DNA of 64,000 bases, from positions 179,371-243,370 of the forward strand of contig DASVLJ010000044.1 of the NCBI GenBank assembly GCA_036384915.1. Reading direction: 5' to 3'. The DNA is from PKWO01 sp036384915. Its GTDB lineage: Bacteria > Pseudomonadota > Gammaproteobacteria > Burkholderiales > Burkholderiaceae_D. Of this stretch, positions 1 through 7,732 are shown in pieces. Positions within the stretch are counted from its first letter, which is position 1, and every line of letters begins with the position of its first letter. A program made the translations under genes and the position numbers. The notes under the pieces were generated by a model. It saw nothing but the letters and a program-made list of their open reading frames with translations. It had not been told where the DNA came from and searched no databases.

Positions 1-35
1 ATACATTTTCAACTATTGAGAAAGGACGCACGAAA

Positions 36-653
36 ATGCCACATACCATCCTCCATATCGACAGCAGCCCGATGGGTGAACGTTCGTTTTCGCGTAAGCT
101 TGGCGCAAAAGTTTTGTCTGAATTGCAAGTGAAGTTCCCGGGCAGTATCCTGAAGACACGCGATCTGGCCGCCCAGCCCTTGCCCCACCTGAGCGCCCGG
201 ACCTTGGGTGCCTTCTTCACGCCGCCTGAGCAGCGCACGCCCGAGCTGGTTGCGGCGGCTGCCGAATCCGATGCGGCGATTGCCGAATTGAAGGCGGCCG
301 ACATTGTCGTCATCGGCGCACCGATGTGGAATTTCGGCATCCCGTCTTCGCTGAAGGCCTGGATCGATCATGTCGCGCGCGCCGGCCATACTTTCAAATA
401 CGGCGCCAACGGGCCGGAAGGCATGCTCGATCCGGCCAAGAAGGTCATCATCGTGTCTTCGCGCGGCGGCGTGTATTCCGCCGGCCCGATGGCGGCGATG
501 GACTTCCAGGAAGATTACCTGCGCTCGGTGCTCGGCTTCCTCGGTTTGCGCGATATCTCGTTCGTGCGTACCGAAGGTGTGGCCTTGGGCGAGGACGCAG
601 CCAAGTCGGCGGTGCAGGCAGCCGAGTCGCACGTGGCTGAGGTGCTGGCTTAA
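36..653 (+). CDS. azoR: FMN-dependent NADH-azoreductase (AzoR/AcpD family)
   Basis: Cytosolic flavodoxin-fold enzyme that passes two electrons from NADH through FMN to azo compounds or quinones. The 205-residue length is usual for the family. A serine-rich FMN-phosphate loop (SSPMGE, residues 10-15) follows the first strand. The flavin-contact signature PMWNFGIPS lies at 96-104, and an SSRGG loop near 141 completes the site. An AGGA ribosome site lies 9 bases before the ATG. The gene is monocistronic on the plus strand and converges on the flavin reductase gene. The physiological substrate cannot be told from the sequence. Confidence 0.93.
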   Translation: MPHTILHIDSSPMGERSFSRKLGAKVLSELQVKFPGSILKTRDLAAQPLPHLSARTLGAFFTPPEQRTPELVAAAAESDAAIAELKAADIVVIGAPMWNFGIPSSLKAWIDHVARAGHTFKYGANGPEGMLDPAKKVIIVSSRGGVYSAGPMAAMDFQEDYLRSVLGFLGLRDISFVRTEGVALGEDAAKSAVQAAESHVAEVLA

Positions 654-733
654 GTTGAGCTGGATGCGTCAAACCGGAGGACGCACGGACTGGGCGGCCA
701 CGTGCCACCCAGTCCGATTGTTGCGGCGGTGTA

Positions 734-1390
734 TCAGGTTTCCGACCTGAAGTTTCGCCCCAGCCGGGAGCCTGCGCCGAAGTAGTGGCGGAACACGTAA
801 AGCAGCGGGCTCCAGCGGCTGGTGTCGATATGATCGCTGCCATCGTGCAGGATATTTTCGTGCGCATGCACGCGCAGCACCTGCATTTCCAACGATACGT
901 AATCCGCTTCCTTGCCTGCGATGGCGCTGCCGCGGTGCGCCGCCAGCAATCGCGCTTCGAGTTGCAGCGGGCATTCGCGCACGCGCGGCGGTGCGATGGT
1001 TTCCGAACTCTCCTCGCTTAACCCGGCCAGGGAAAATTTGTCCGCCACATGACGGTAACCCATGGCTTGTTTGTAGGCGGGGACCTCGCGGCAGCCGGTG
1101 GTGTCGGCAATCGCCTCGATGGCGCCATGGAGTGCCGGATTCGGCACGTTGATCACGGCTTCGCCAGTACGCAGCAGATTCCGGCAACCTTGGCCCGCCA
1201 AGCCCATGCCGAGCACGATGCGGTCACCCAAGGCCCAGGCCGATGACATCGGCGAAAGATTGGGTGTGCCATCCGGATTGCATGTGCTGATCAGCACCAC
1301 GGGCGTGCCGAAGTAGAGAATGGCGGGGTGGATGACGCGTGTGACGGGAATTGAATCCGTGACAGACTGGATCGGCAGGACAGTACGCAT
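734..1390 (-). CDS. Flavin reductase family protein (FMN-binding split barrel)
   Basis: A 218-residue protein resembling flavin-reductase-like split-barrel proteins. The N-terminal third has the typical run of strands with a pattern like LISTCNPDGTPNLSPMS, which contacts FMN, followed by a GQGCRNLLRTGEAVINVP segment characteristic of the family. I chose the ATG at 1390. The frame stays open upstream to 1618, but the start of the family fold coincides with this Met and the upstream residues are arginine-rich shadow sequence. It is divergent from an ArsR-type regulator with 124 bp between the starts, so that regulator is the likely controller. The natural partner or substrate is unknown. Confidence 0.85.
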   Translation of the reverse strand: MRTVLPIQSVTDSIPVTRVIHPAILYFGTPVVLISTCNPDGTPNLSPMSSAWALGDRIVLGMGLAGQGCRNLLRTGEAVINVPNPALHGAIEAIADTTGCREVPAYKQAMGYRHVADKFSLAGLSEESSETIAPPRVRECPLQLEARLLAAHRGSAIAGKEADYVSLEMQVLRVHAHENILHDGSDHIDTSRWSPLLYVFRHYFGAGSRLGRNFRSET

Positions 1391-1514
1391 GAAAACCTCT
1401 TCTGTGTGCGAAAGCTTCAGTGTGAAGTGCCGGCGCGGCCGATGCTTCGTTGGGCGGCGAAGCGTTGCCCGTTGCGATATGGCATAGTTGGCTGGTTTTA
1501 TGAGGAGCCGCAAC

Positions 1515-2222
1515 ATGAGCGAAGGACCGAACCTGGCGAAACTGGCGGCGCTGCTGGCCGAACCGGCGCGCGCGCAAATGCTGACCCTGCTGTTGGCGGG
1601 GAAGGCGCTGACGGCCACCGAACTGGCCGATGCCGCCGGGGTGGCGCGTTCGACAGCCAGCGCTCACCTGGCCAAGCTGGAGGCGGCCGGCTTTCTCGCC
1701 TGCGTGCCGCAAGGCCGGCATCGCTATTACCGGCTGGCCGACGAAGGTGTGGCCGAGATGCTTGAGCAAATGCTCGGTATTGCCAGCCGTGCCGGCGCCA
1801 TGCCGCTATTGACCGGGCCGCGCGATGCGGCACTGCGCGAGGCGCGCGTCTGCTATGACCACCTGGCCGGACGCCATGCCGTGGCCATGCTGGAACGCTT
1901 GCTGGCAAAAGGTGTCGTGGTGCGTGAAGGCGCGGCGCTTTCAATTGGACCGCAGGCGCAAGAGGTATTGCAGGATTTGGGCATCGATGCCGATGCGTTG
2001 AAGCATGGCAAGCGCGTTCCTTGCCGCACCTGTCTCGACTGGAGCGAGCGGCGCGATCATCTGGCCGGTGCGCTGGGCGCCGCACTCCTGCACATGGCGT
2101 TCGAACGCGGCTGGATCAAACGCGAACGCGATTCCCGTGCGGTCATGTTCAGTGCAAGCGGCCTTGCTGCCTGGAATGCCATCGCCGAAGGCGCTGCAAC
2201 TAGCGAATTGGTGCGAGAATAG
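1515..2222 (+). CDS. ArsR/SmtB-family winged-helix transcriptional regulator
   Basis: A 235-residue regulator. Residues about 5-85 form a winged helix: LLAEPARAQMLTLLL, then the recognition helix region VARSTASAHLAKLEAAGFL and the wing GRHRYYRLAD. The C-terminal half is longer than in minimal ArsR proteins and carries a CRTCLDWSER segment. Its two Cys could bind a metal or sense redox state (inference). The ATG at 1515 is preceded by GAGGAG with good spacing, which beats the Met nine codons upstream. It is divergent from the flavin reductase gene and probably represses it from the shared intergenic region. Confidence 0.88.
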   Translation: MSEGPNLAKLAALLAEPARAQMLTLLLAGKALTATELADAAGVARSTASAHLAKLEAAGFLACVPQGRHRYYRLADEGVAEMLEQMLGIASRAGAMPLLTGPRDAALREARVCYDHLAGRHAVAMLERLLAKGVVVREGAALSIGPQAQEVLQDLGIDADALKHGKRVPCRTCLDWSERRDHLAGALGAALLHMAFERGWIKRERDSRAVMFSASGLAAWNAIAEGAATSELVRE

Positions 2223-2244
2223 CGGAAACTCATTTCGCTTCCGC

Positions 2245-3024
2245 ATGCGTCTACTGATACTTTCCGATCTGCATCACGAAATCTGGCGCGAACACGCGCC
2301 CACCATCGACCCCACGATCAGCAAACCGGATGTCGTCATCCTGGCAGGCGACATCGATCTCGGTGCGCGCGCCGTGGAATGGGCCGCGCGCAATTTCGCC
2401 GGCTTGCCCGTGCTCTATGTGCATGGCAACCATGAGGGCTACGGCAAGAATCTCGACGACGTGCAGGATGACATTGTTGCCGCCTGCGAGACCGTAGGCA
2501 ATGTGCATTTTCTCGATGGCGGCGAATTCATCCACGGCGGCGTGCGCTTTCTTGGCGCCACGCTCTGGACCGACTTCCGCCTGTTCGGCGACGCGAGAAA
2601 ACCCCTGGCCATGCTGGCGGCTGGCGAGGTGATGAACGACTACCGCCGCATCCGCCTGGCCGGGCAAGGCTATCGCAAGCTCAGGCCGGCCGACACAGCC
2701 AATTTCCACGCGCGGCAAAAATCCTGGATCGCGGGCAAGCTCGACGAGCCCTTCGAGGGCAAGACCGTGGTCATCAGCCATATGGCGCCGAGCATGCAAT
2801 CGGTGGAAGACGAATTCCGCAACGACATCGTCTCGGCGGCCTATGCCTCGAACTGTGAAGACGTGGTGGCGCGTGCCGACCTCTGGGTGCACGGCCATAT
2901 GCATACCAGCTTCGATTACCGCGTCGGCAAGTGCCGGGTGGTGAGCAATCCATGCGGCTACATCATGCCGGACCGCAAGCCGCAAAACCCCGATTTCGAG
3001 CCCAATTTCATCGTTGAAATATGA
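2245..3024 (+). CDS. Calcineurin-like metallophosphoesterase
   Basis: A 259-residue cytosolic phosphoesterase. All metal-binding blocks are visible: SDLHHE (D8, H10), AGDID (D36), HGNHEG (N62, H63), ISHMAPS in the second half and HGHMH near the C terminus. The layout fits a two-metal phosphodiesterase or phosphatase, but the substrate cannot be named. The ATG at 2245 lies 22 bases after the stop of the ArsR gene, so co-transcription with the regulator is plausible. The frame is open further upstream but overlaps the regulator gene, and the fold starts at this Met. Confidence 0.9.
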   Translation: MRLLILSDLHHEIWREHAPTIDPTISKPDVVILAGDIDLGARAVEWAARNFAGLPVLYVHGNHEGYGKNLDDVQDDIVAACETVGNVHFLDGGEFIHGGVRFLGATLWTDFRLFGDARKPLAMLAAGEVMNDYRRIRLAGQGYRKLRPADTANFHARQKSWIAGKLDEPFEGKTVVISHMAPSMQSVEDEFRNDIVSAAYASNCEDVVARADLWVHGHMHTSFDYRVGKCRVVSNPCGYIMPDRKPQNPDFEPNFIVEI

Positions 3025-3407
3025 GTTCGGGATGGTCGAATATGCACTAATATTCTTTGGCGCAAGCCTGGATATCGCAATTTTGTTTTGTTCCGGCGCG
3101 CATAGAATCAAACTTCGAAAACCGGGTGCCGCCGCCATGCCCGCTTACCCGGCGGGCATGCCCTGACTGGCCTAGCCCGGTTTTCCGCCCACGAAGATTA
3201 AGAACCCGTCTCAAAATGACCAGGGCTAGGCGCCGCGACGAAGCCAGTACACCTGTACGGCAAGGAGCGGCAACAACGCCATGGGCTTCTTGAAATGGGG
3301 TCGAAGAGAAAGGCGCACCAGCGCCGCCATAGCAGCAACGTTCGGGGCAAGGAGGGAACGCCGGTGCCGCCGCACCGGTGACAGCCAACGCAGCGAGGAG
3401 ACTATTC
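3025..3407. other. Non-coding interval before the binding-protein gene
   Basis: 383 bp without a convincing gene. Short frames here are arginine/proline-rich shadows. The middle part (about 3195-3300, starting at the CCGTCTCAAAATGACC stretch) looks like a dispersed non-coding element rather than unique spacer, but I could not find a second copy in the window. A GAGGAG at 3395-3400 is the ribosome site of the next gene. Confidence 0.35.
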
Positions 3408-4349
3408 ATGTGGAACCGACTTCCGGCCTTTGCCAAGGCCGGCAGGGCGTATTCGTTTGCCCGTTCAGGAGCACTACCAGCACTATCAGTACTATTTGCC
3501 GCACTGCCTTTTACCTCAGTTGCGGCACCTGCCGATACATTGTCAAAGATACGCGAGACGCAAACCATTACGCTCGCCTATCGGGAAACGCCGCCTTTCG
3601 CCTTCACTGCGGAAAACAAGCAGGTGACAGGCTATTCGATTGAGGTCTGTCTCAAGGTGGCCGAAGCGGTCAAGCGCGAACTGAAACTGCCTGCGCTCAA
3701 GGTGGCTTACCTTCCGGTCGACACCACCACGCGCTTCACCTCGGTGATCGAGGGCACGGCCGACATCGAGTGCGGTTCGACCACCAACAATGCCGAGCGG
3801 CGCAACCGGGTCGCCTTCACCATTTCGCACTTCTTTTCGAGCGTGCGCATGATCGTCAAGCGAAGCAGCGGCATACACAATTGGTCCGACCTGAAAGGGC
3901 GCACGCTGGCCAGCACCCACAACACCACTACCATCGACTTGATCAATGCGCGCAATAACGTGCGCTCGCTGGACCTGCATATTCTCGAAGGCAAGGACGA
4001 TCAGGAATCGTTCGGCTTCGTCGAAAGCGACAAGGCCGACGCCTATGCCATGGACGACGTGCTGTTGTACAGTTTCCGCTCGCTGGCGAAGCATCCGGAG
4101 GATTTCGTCGTCGTGGGCGAGCCGCTGTCGGTCGAACCTTATTCCATCATGTTCCGCAAGAACGACCCGGAATTCAAGAAAGTGGTCGATCATGAGCTGA
4201 TGCGCCTGATCACTGAAGGCGAATTGCAAAAAATCTACCACCACTGGTTTCTCGAGCCCACCGGCCCCAAGGGCAACAACATGAACATGCCTATGGGATA
4301 CCTGCTGCGCGATTCCTTCCGCTTCCCGACCGACAAGACGGGCGACTGA
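3408..4349 (+). CDS. Periplasmic amino-acid-binding protein of an ABC transporter (GltI-like)
   Basis: A 313-residue solute-binding protein of family 3. An N-terminal basic region and hydrophobic stretch (about residues 20-36, ending SVAA) form a Sec signal. The mature part begins with the strand ITLAYRETPPFAF and the core IEGTADIECGSTTNNAERR, with the LKGRTLA and YAMDDVLLYS blocks typical of glutamate/aspartate binders. The ATG at 3408 follows GAGGAG; an alternative Met ten codons upstream lacks this. No permease or ATPase gene is adjacent, so it is an orphan binding protein. Ligand specificity is inferred only. Confidence 0.88.
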   Translation: MWNRLPAFAKAGRAYSFARSGALPALSVLFAALPFTSVAAPADTLSKIRETQTITLAYRETPPFAFTAENKQVTGYSIEVCLKVAEAVKRELKLPALKVAYLPVDTTTRFTSVIEGTADIECGSTTNNAERRNRVAFTISHFFSSVRMIVKRSSGIHNWSDLKGRTLASTHNTTTIDLINARNNVRSLDLHILEGKDDQESFGFVESDKADAYAMDDVLLYSFRSLAKHPEDFVVVGEPLSVEPYSIMFRKNDPEFKKVVDHELMRLITEGELQKIYHHWFLEPTGPKGNNMNMPMGYLLRDSFRFPTDKTGD

Positions 4350-4434
4350 CCAGGCCGACTGCGTCTTCTCCTCCGCCGCCGGAAAAATGTTCCGGCGGCA
4401 TACAATATTTTCCATTCCCATCCGTCTTCAGGGC

Positions 4435-4989
4435 ATGGAGCCGTCACCGACCAACATCGAACGCGATAGCGAAATAGCCGCCACGGTCCTGCGCGAGCGG
4501 GGCCGGCTCGGTCTGTTCATCCGCCGCCGCGTTCCGGATGCGGCTGAAGCCGAAGATATCCTGCAAGACGTCTTCCAATCCTTCGTCGAGGCCTATCGCT
4601 TGCCCGAACCGATCGAGCAGGCCGGTGCCTGGATGTATCGCGCCGCAAGGAATCTCATCATCGACCGCTTCCGCAAGAAGCGCGAAGTGCTGCAGGAACC
4701 TTCCGATGACGACGAGCAATACCACCTCGGCCTCGACCTGCCTTCGCTGGAAGATGGCCCCGAGGCCGCCTATGCGCGCGCCGTGCTGCTGGACCGGCTG
4801 CAACAGGCCTTGGATGAGTTGCCGCAAAACCAGCGCGAGATTTTCATCGCCAACGAGCTCGATGGAATCGGCTTCAAGCAACTCGCCTGCGACAGCGGCG
4901 TGCCGCTGAATACCTTGTTGGCGCGCAAGCGCTATGCCGTGCTGCACTTGCGCGAACGGCTGCGCGACATTTATGAAGAATGGGAATGA
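4435..4989 (+). CDS. ECF-type RNA polymerase sigma factor
   Basis: A 184-residue sigma-70 family protein of group 4. Region 2 is recognisable in AEDILQDVFQSFVEAYRL and the RNLIIDRFRKK helix. Region 4 has LPQNQREIFIANELDG followed by a helix-turn-helix FKQLACDSGVPLNTLLARKR. It heads a tight cluster with a His-rich membrane protein (38 bp later) and a ferredoxin. No classical anti-sigma with a zinc motif is seen, so the small membrane protein may regulate it (inference). The start is uncertain between 4387 and 4435. The second Met keeps only residues expected for region 2. Confidence 0.9.
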   Translation: MEPSPTNIERDSEIAATVLRERGRLGLFIRRRVPDAAEAEDILQDVFQSFVEAYRLPEPIEQAGAWMYRAARNLIIDRFRKKREVLQEPSDDDEQYHLGLDLPSLEDGPEAAYARAVLLDRLQQALDELPQNQREIFIANELDGIGFKQLACDSGVPLNTLLARKRYAVLHLRERLRDIYEEWE

Positions 4990-5026
4990 AACACGGAACA
5001 AAGCAGTAACAAAACAGGAGAAAGCC

Positions 5027-5332
5027 ATGCATTTCAGAGAAAAATCCGGAGCAAAAATATTGTTCAAGCTGCCGATGGTGCTGCTTGCTGCGGCGTTGCT
5101 GGGCACAGCGGCCATGCTGTTGTGGAACTGGGTGGTGCCTTCGCTGTTCGTCGGAGCGCAGACCCTGGACTTCTGGCATGCCGTCGGCCTGCTGGCCTTG
5201 TGCCGCATCCTGTTCGGCGGCTTCCACGGACATCATGGCTGGCACCATCGGCATGCTTGGCATCATCGCCACGGCTGGCACGGCATGTCGCGCGAGGAGC
5301 GCGAGCGCTTCGGCAAGGAAGGCGAACAATGA
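5027..5332 (+). CDS. Small membrane protein with His/Trp-rich cytoplasmic or periplasmic tail
   Basis: A 101-residue protein of unknown function. Residues about 18-40 and 48-65 are hydrophobic and form two likely membrane helices. Between about 66 and 85 there is a remarkable tract of ten or more histidines with tryptophans (FHGHHGWHHRHAWHHRHGWH). The protein ends in a charged helix MSREERERFGKEGEQ. The tail could bind Cu, Ni or Zn, which is inference. The ATG at 5027 follows an AGGAGAAA site. Its stop overlaps the ferredoxin start (ATGA), and it lies 37 bp after the sigma gene, so the three genes form one operon. Confidence 0.8.
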   Translation: MHFREKSGAKILFKLPMVLLAAALLGTAAMLLWNWVVPSLFVGAQTLDFWHAVGLLALCRILFGGFHGHHGWHHRHAWHHRHGWHGMSREERERFGKEGEQ

Positions 5333-5625
5333 GTGCCGGCGGCAAAGCCGAATGCAAGCAGGAGCCGGGCGCCTTCGCTCCCGTGGTCAAACTGGCGCGC
5401 TGCGAAGGCAAGGGCGATTGCCTGCGTGTCTGCCCGGAAAACGTGTTTGAGGTGCGGCGCATTGACGACGCCGATTTTCGCAACTTCGGCCTGCTGCAGA
5501 AGCTCAAGCTGTACGTGCACGGCATGCAGGTGGCCTATACCCCCAATGCCGACGCCTGCCGCGCCTGCGGCCTGTGCGTGGCGGCGTGCCCGGAACATGC
5601 CATCACGCTGGCGCGCGCAGGCTAA
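5329..5625 (+). CDS. Ferredoxin-like Fe-S protein with 3-Cys and 4-Cys motifs
   Basis: A 98-residue small electron-transfer protein. The second motif is a complete C-x2-C-x2-C-x3-CP (C77, C80, C83, C87), which binds a [4Fe-4S] cluster. The first motif is C25-x5-C31-x3-C35-P; the usual second Cys is replaced by Lys28. That pattern is typical of seven-iron ferredoxins that hold a [3Fe-4S] cluster (family knowledge). The ATG overlaps the stop of the membrane-protein gene by ATGA, so translation is coupled. The partner is unknown; the ECF sigma factor upstream suggests stress-induced redox or metal handling. Confidence 0.85.
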   Translation: MSAGGKAECKQEPGAFAPVVKLARCEGKGDCLRVCPENVFEVRRIDDADFRNFGLLQKLKLYVHGMQVAYTPNADACRACGLCVAACPEHAITLARAG

Positions 5626-5657
5626 AATACGGTATCGATATCCGCTTGGAGAAGCCC

Positions 5658-6380
5658 ATGTCGGCGCGGCAGCGCATTGTTCTTCTGGTCTTTGTATTGG
5701 CTGCCGTGTCCGTGCATGCGGTGACGCGCGAAGACGTTGAAGCCGGCGCGGCCAGGCTCTACCGCGAGAGAGTCGAAGAGGCGCGCCAACGCTATCAGCT
5801 CGATGCCGATACCGCGTTTCTCGAACGTGTTCAGCGCATTGCCGCACGGCTGATCGCCCAGGCCGCGTATGAATCGGATGTGGTGGAGGGCCTGGCGTGG
5901 GAAATCCACACTACCACCGACCCCGAGGAAAATGCGTCCTGCATGGCCGGCGGCAAACTCTTGATCGGGCAAGCCTATGCGCAGCGCCTGCAATTGGACG
6001 ATGCTGAGCTCGCCATGCTGATCGCGCACGAGATGGAGCACGCGCTGCAACAGCACAATCTCAAGGAGGCGCGCGAAGCCTTGCGCCTGGAACCGCAATG
6101 GGACATGCGGCCCTATGCCGAGCTCGAATATGCGATCGACCACGACGAGGGCTTGATGCGCAAGCTCGATGCCTTCGACGTGGAGCAAGAATTTGAAGCC
6201 GACCGCGAAGGCATGCGGCTCGCTGTGCATGCGGGCTGGCCGGCGAAAGAATTGGCAAACTATTTCAAAAAACTCGTGCACCACGATCTCATGGCCAATG
6301 CCGACCGGCGCGAACACCCCGCGCCCGCACGGCGCTGGCGCGCGGCACAGGCGCTGGCTGCCGAACTCAACCCTTCTTGA
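5658..6380 (+). CDS. M48-family zinc metalloprotease
   Basis: A 240-residue protease with a short N-terminal hydrophobic signal (about residues 5-20), so exported or membrane-attached. The catalytic HEMEH motif is at residues 124-128, and the third ligand helix EFEADREG follows near 178-185. The segment SCMAGGKLLIGQAYAQRL before HExxH is typical of Ste24/BepA-like proteins. It is short, without the TPR region of BepA. GGAG lies 8 bases before the ATG. It overlaps the end of the convergent FemAB-like gene by 14 bp. A role in envelope protein quality control is likely. Confidence 0.87.
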   Translation: MSARQRIVLLVFVLAAVSVHAVTREDVEAGAARLYRERVEEARQRYQLDADTAFLERVQRIAARLIAQAAYESDVVEGLAWEIHTTTDPEENASCMAGGKLLIGQAYAQRLQLDDAELAMLIAHEMEHALQQHNLKEAREALRLEPQWDMRPYAELEYAIDHDEGLMRKLDAFDVEQEFEADREGMRLAVHAGWPAKELANYFKKLVHHDLMANADRREHPAPARRWRAAQALAAELNPS

Positions 6381-7614
6381 ACGGATTGCGCTCGGGCGCG
6401 TCTTGGTGTTCAACGCCAAGCAGCAGGTTCTTGATCAGCTTGTTCAGCACCGGCTGGCGGTGCCGCAGCAAGATGCCGAAAGTCTGCGGCTTGGCGCCGA
6501 TGGCGGCCTTCGGTTCGAGTGCGGTGCGCCCTAGCGAGATGCGCTTGCAACCGAGCTCCAGCGCATCGGCAATGCCGGCGTGCAGCAATCGAAGGTAAAG
6601 CGGCAATTCGCCCGCCGCCGCGCGGTCGAATCCGATATGGTAAGCCACAGCGGTATCGCCGTCGGCCACGGAAACCAGGAAGCCCAGGATGCTGTCGCCA
6701 CGCTTCAACAAGGTGCAGCGGAAGTGTTCCCCGGCTGCGCGCTGCAGCGTGGGGAAGTAGTCGGATTGCAATTCGAAGGGGCGGAAAGCGGCATTGGCTT
6801 GCACCATCTTGTATAGCTCGTGCAGCCGCTCCTTGACCGGTTCGAGATCGCCGGCCGGCTCCAGCGTGCAGCCGGCTTCCGCGATCGGCTTGAACACGGC
6901 ATTTTTGATCGATGAGCGATACTTGGCGGCAAGGCTGGCCAGGTAGTCGTCATGCGTCTTCCACTCGTCGCGCAGTGCGAGCACCATGTTCGGGTCGGTC
7001 TCGACATAGCGATAGCTGAGATTGGTCAGGTGTTGCGCCGCCTTGGTATGCGGTTCGTGCAAGTCCTTGATCATGATGAAGTGGGTCTTGCCGAGCAGTT
7101 TCTCGGCCTGGCGCACGCGGTACAGCACTTCGGCCACGCCGTGCCAGACCAGCTTCTCATCGGCGTTTTCGGCAAAGCTCACGCCGTGCAAGCCATAGGA
7201 CAGCATGTTGCCGCACACCAGCACGCGCTGCGAGGTCTTTTGCGCCATCTTGTCGAGCGAGGCGCCGAGCCGGCCTCTGGAGCCTTCCGCAGGGCGCGCC
7301 TGGGCCAGCTTGATGTCGACGATCTGCATGTAGACCGCTGCCAGCACGGTGCGTTCACCCTGGTCCTCATCATAGATCAGCGCATAGCGCGGCGCGACAT
7401 TTGCGGGCAGGGCGCGTTCGATGCCGGACAGGTAGGTGAGGGAAAGGAACAGTCCGGATCGATCCGTCGCCTGCTGCCAGGCATCGCGGTCCAGCATGGC
7501 GATCGAATCGGCGACGGCATAACGCAGGTGGGCCGGGCCGCGCAAGCGCTTGCGCGTGCTATTGCGTTCCGCCAGTTTCGCGCCGAGCGCGCGCGCCTTT
7601 TCGGTTAATTTCAT
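6367..7614 (-). CDS. FemAB/GNAT-like protein (peptidoglycan biosynthesis/recognition family)
   Basis: A 415-residue protein of the FemAB-like acyltransferase group found widely in proteobacteria. The C-terminal half has the acyltransferase features: KYRSSIKNAVF, FELQSDYFPTLQRAAGEHF and the terminal block LGCKRISLGRTALEPKAAIGAKP. The N-terminal half is a second GNAT-like domain. The Met at 7614 was chosen because the long upstream extension is low-complexity shadow of the neighbouring gene's 5' region. It is convergent with the M48 protease gene. The true acceptor is not known. It stands alone on the minus strand. Confidence 0.78.
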   Translation of the reverse strand: MKLTEKARALGAKLAERNSTRKRLRGPAHLRYAVADSIAMLDRDAWQQATDRSGLFLSLTYLSGIERALPANVAPRYALIYDEDQGERTVLAAVYMQIVDIKLAQARPAEGSRGRLGASLDKMAQKTSQRVLVCGNMLSYGLHGVSFAENADEKLVWHGVAEVLYRVRQAEKLLGKTHFIMIKDLHEPHTKAAQHLTNLSYRYVETDPNMVLALRDEWKTHDDYLASLAAKYRSSIKNAVFKPIAEAGCTLEPAGDLEPVKERLHELYKMVQANAAFRPFELQSDYFPTLQRAAGEHFRCTLLKRGDSILGFLVSVADGDTAVAYHIGFDRAAAGELPLYLRLLHAGIADALELGCKRISLGRTALEPKAAIGAKPQTFGILLRHRQPVLNKLIKNLLLGVEHQDAPERNPFKKG

Positions 7615-7732
7615 GGACAATGTGGAGAAATACGTTGACGGTGAGCATTCTAACGCGCTTATTCCTTGGTTCACTCGTTGTTTTTTACCTTGACTTGACG
7701 TAGAGTGCCGGGGACGAATCCGCCGCCCCACG

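Noticed and set aside
3047..3568. A 173-codon minus-strand frame before the binding-protein gene
   Set aside because: It overlaps the signal-peptide coding part of the plus-strand gene, has no ribosome site and no recognisable fold.
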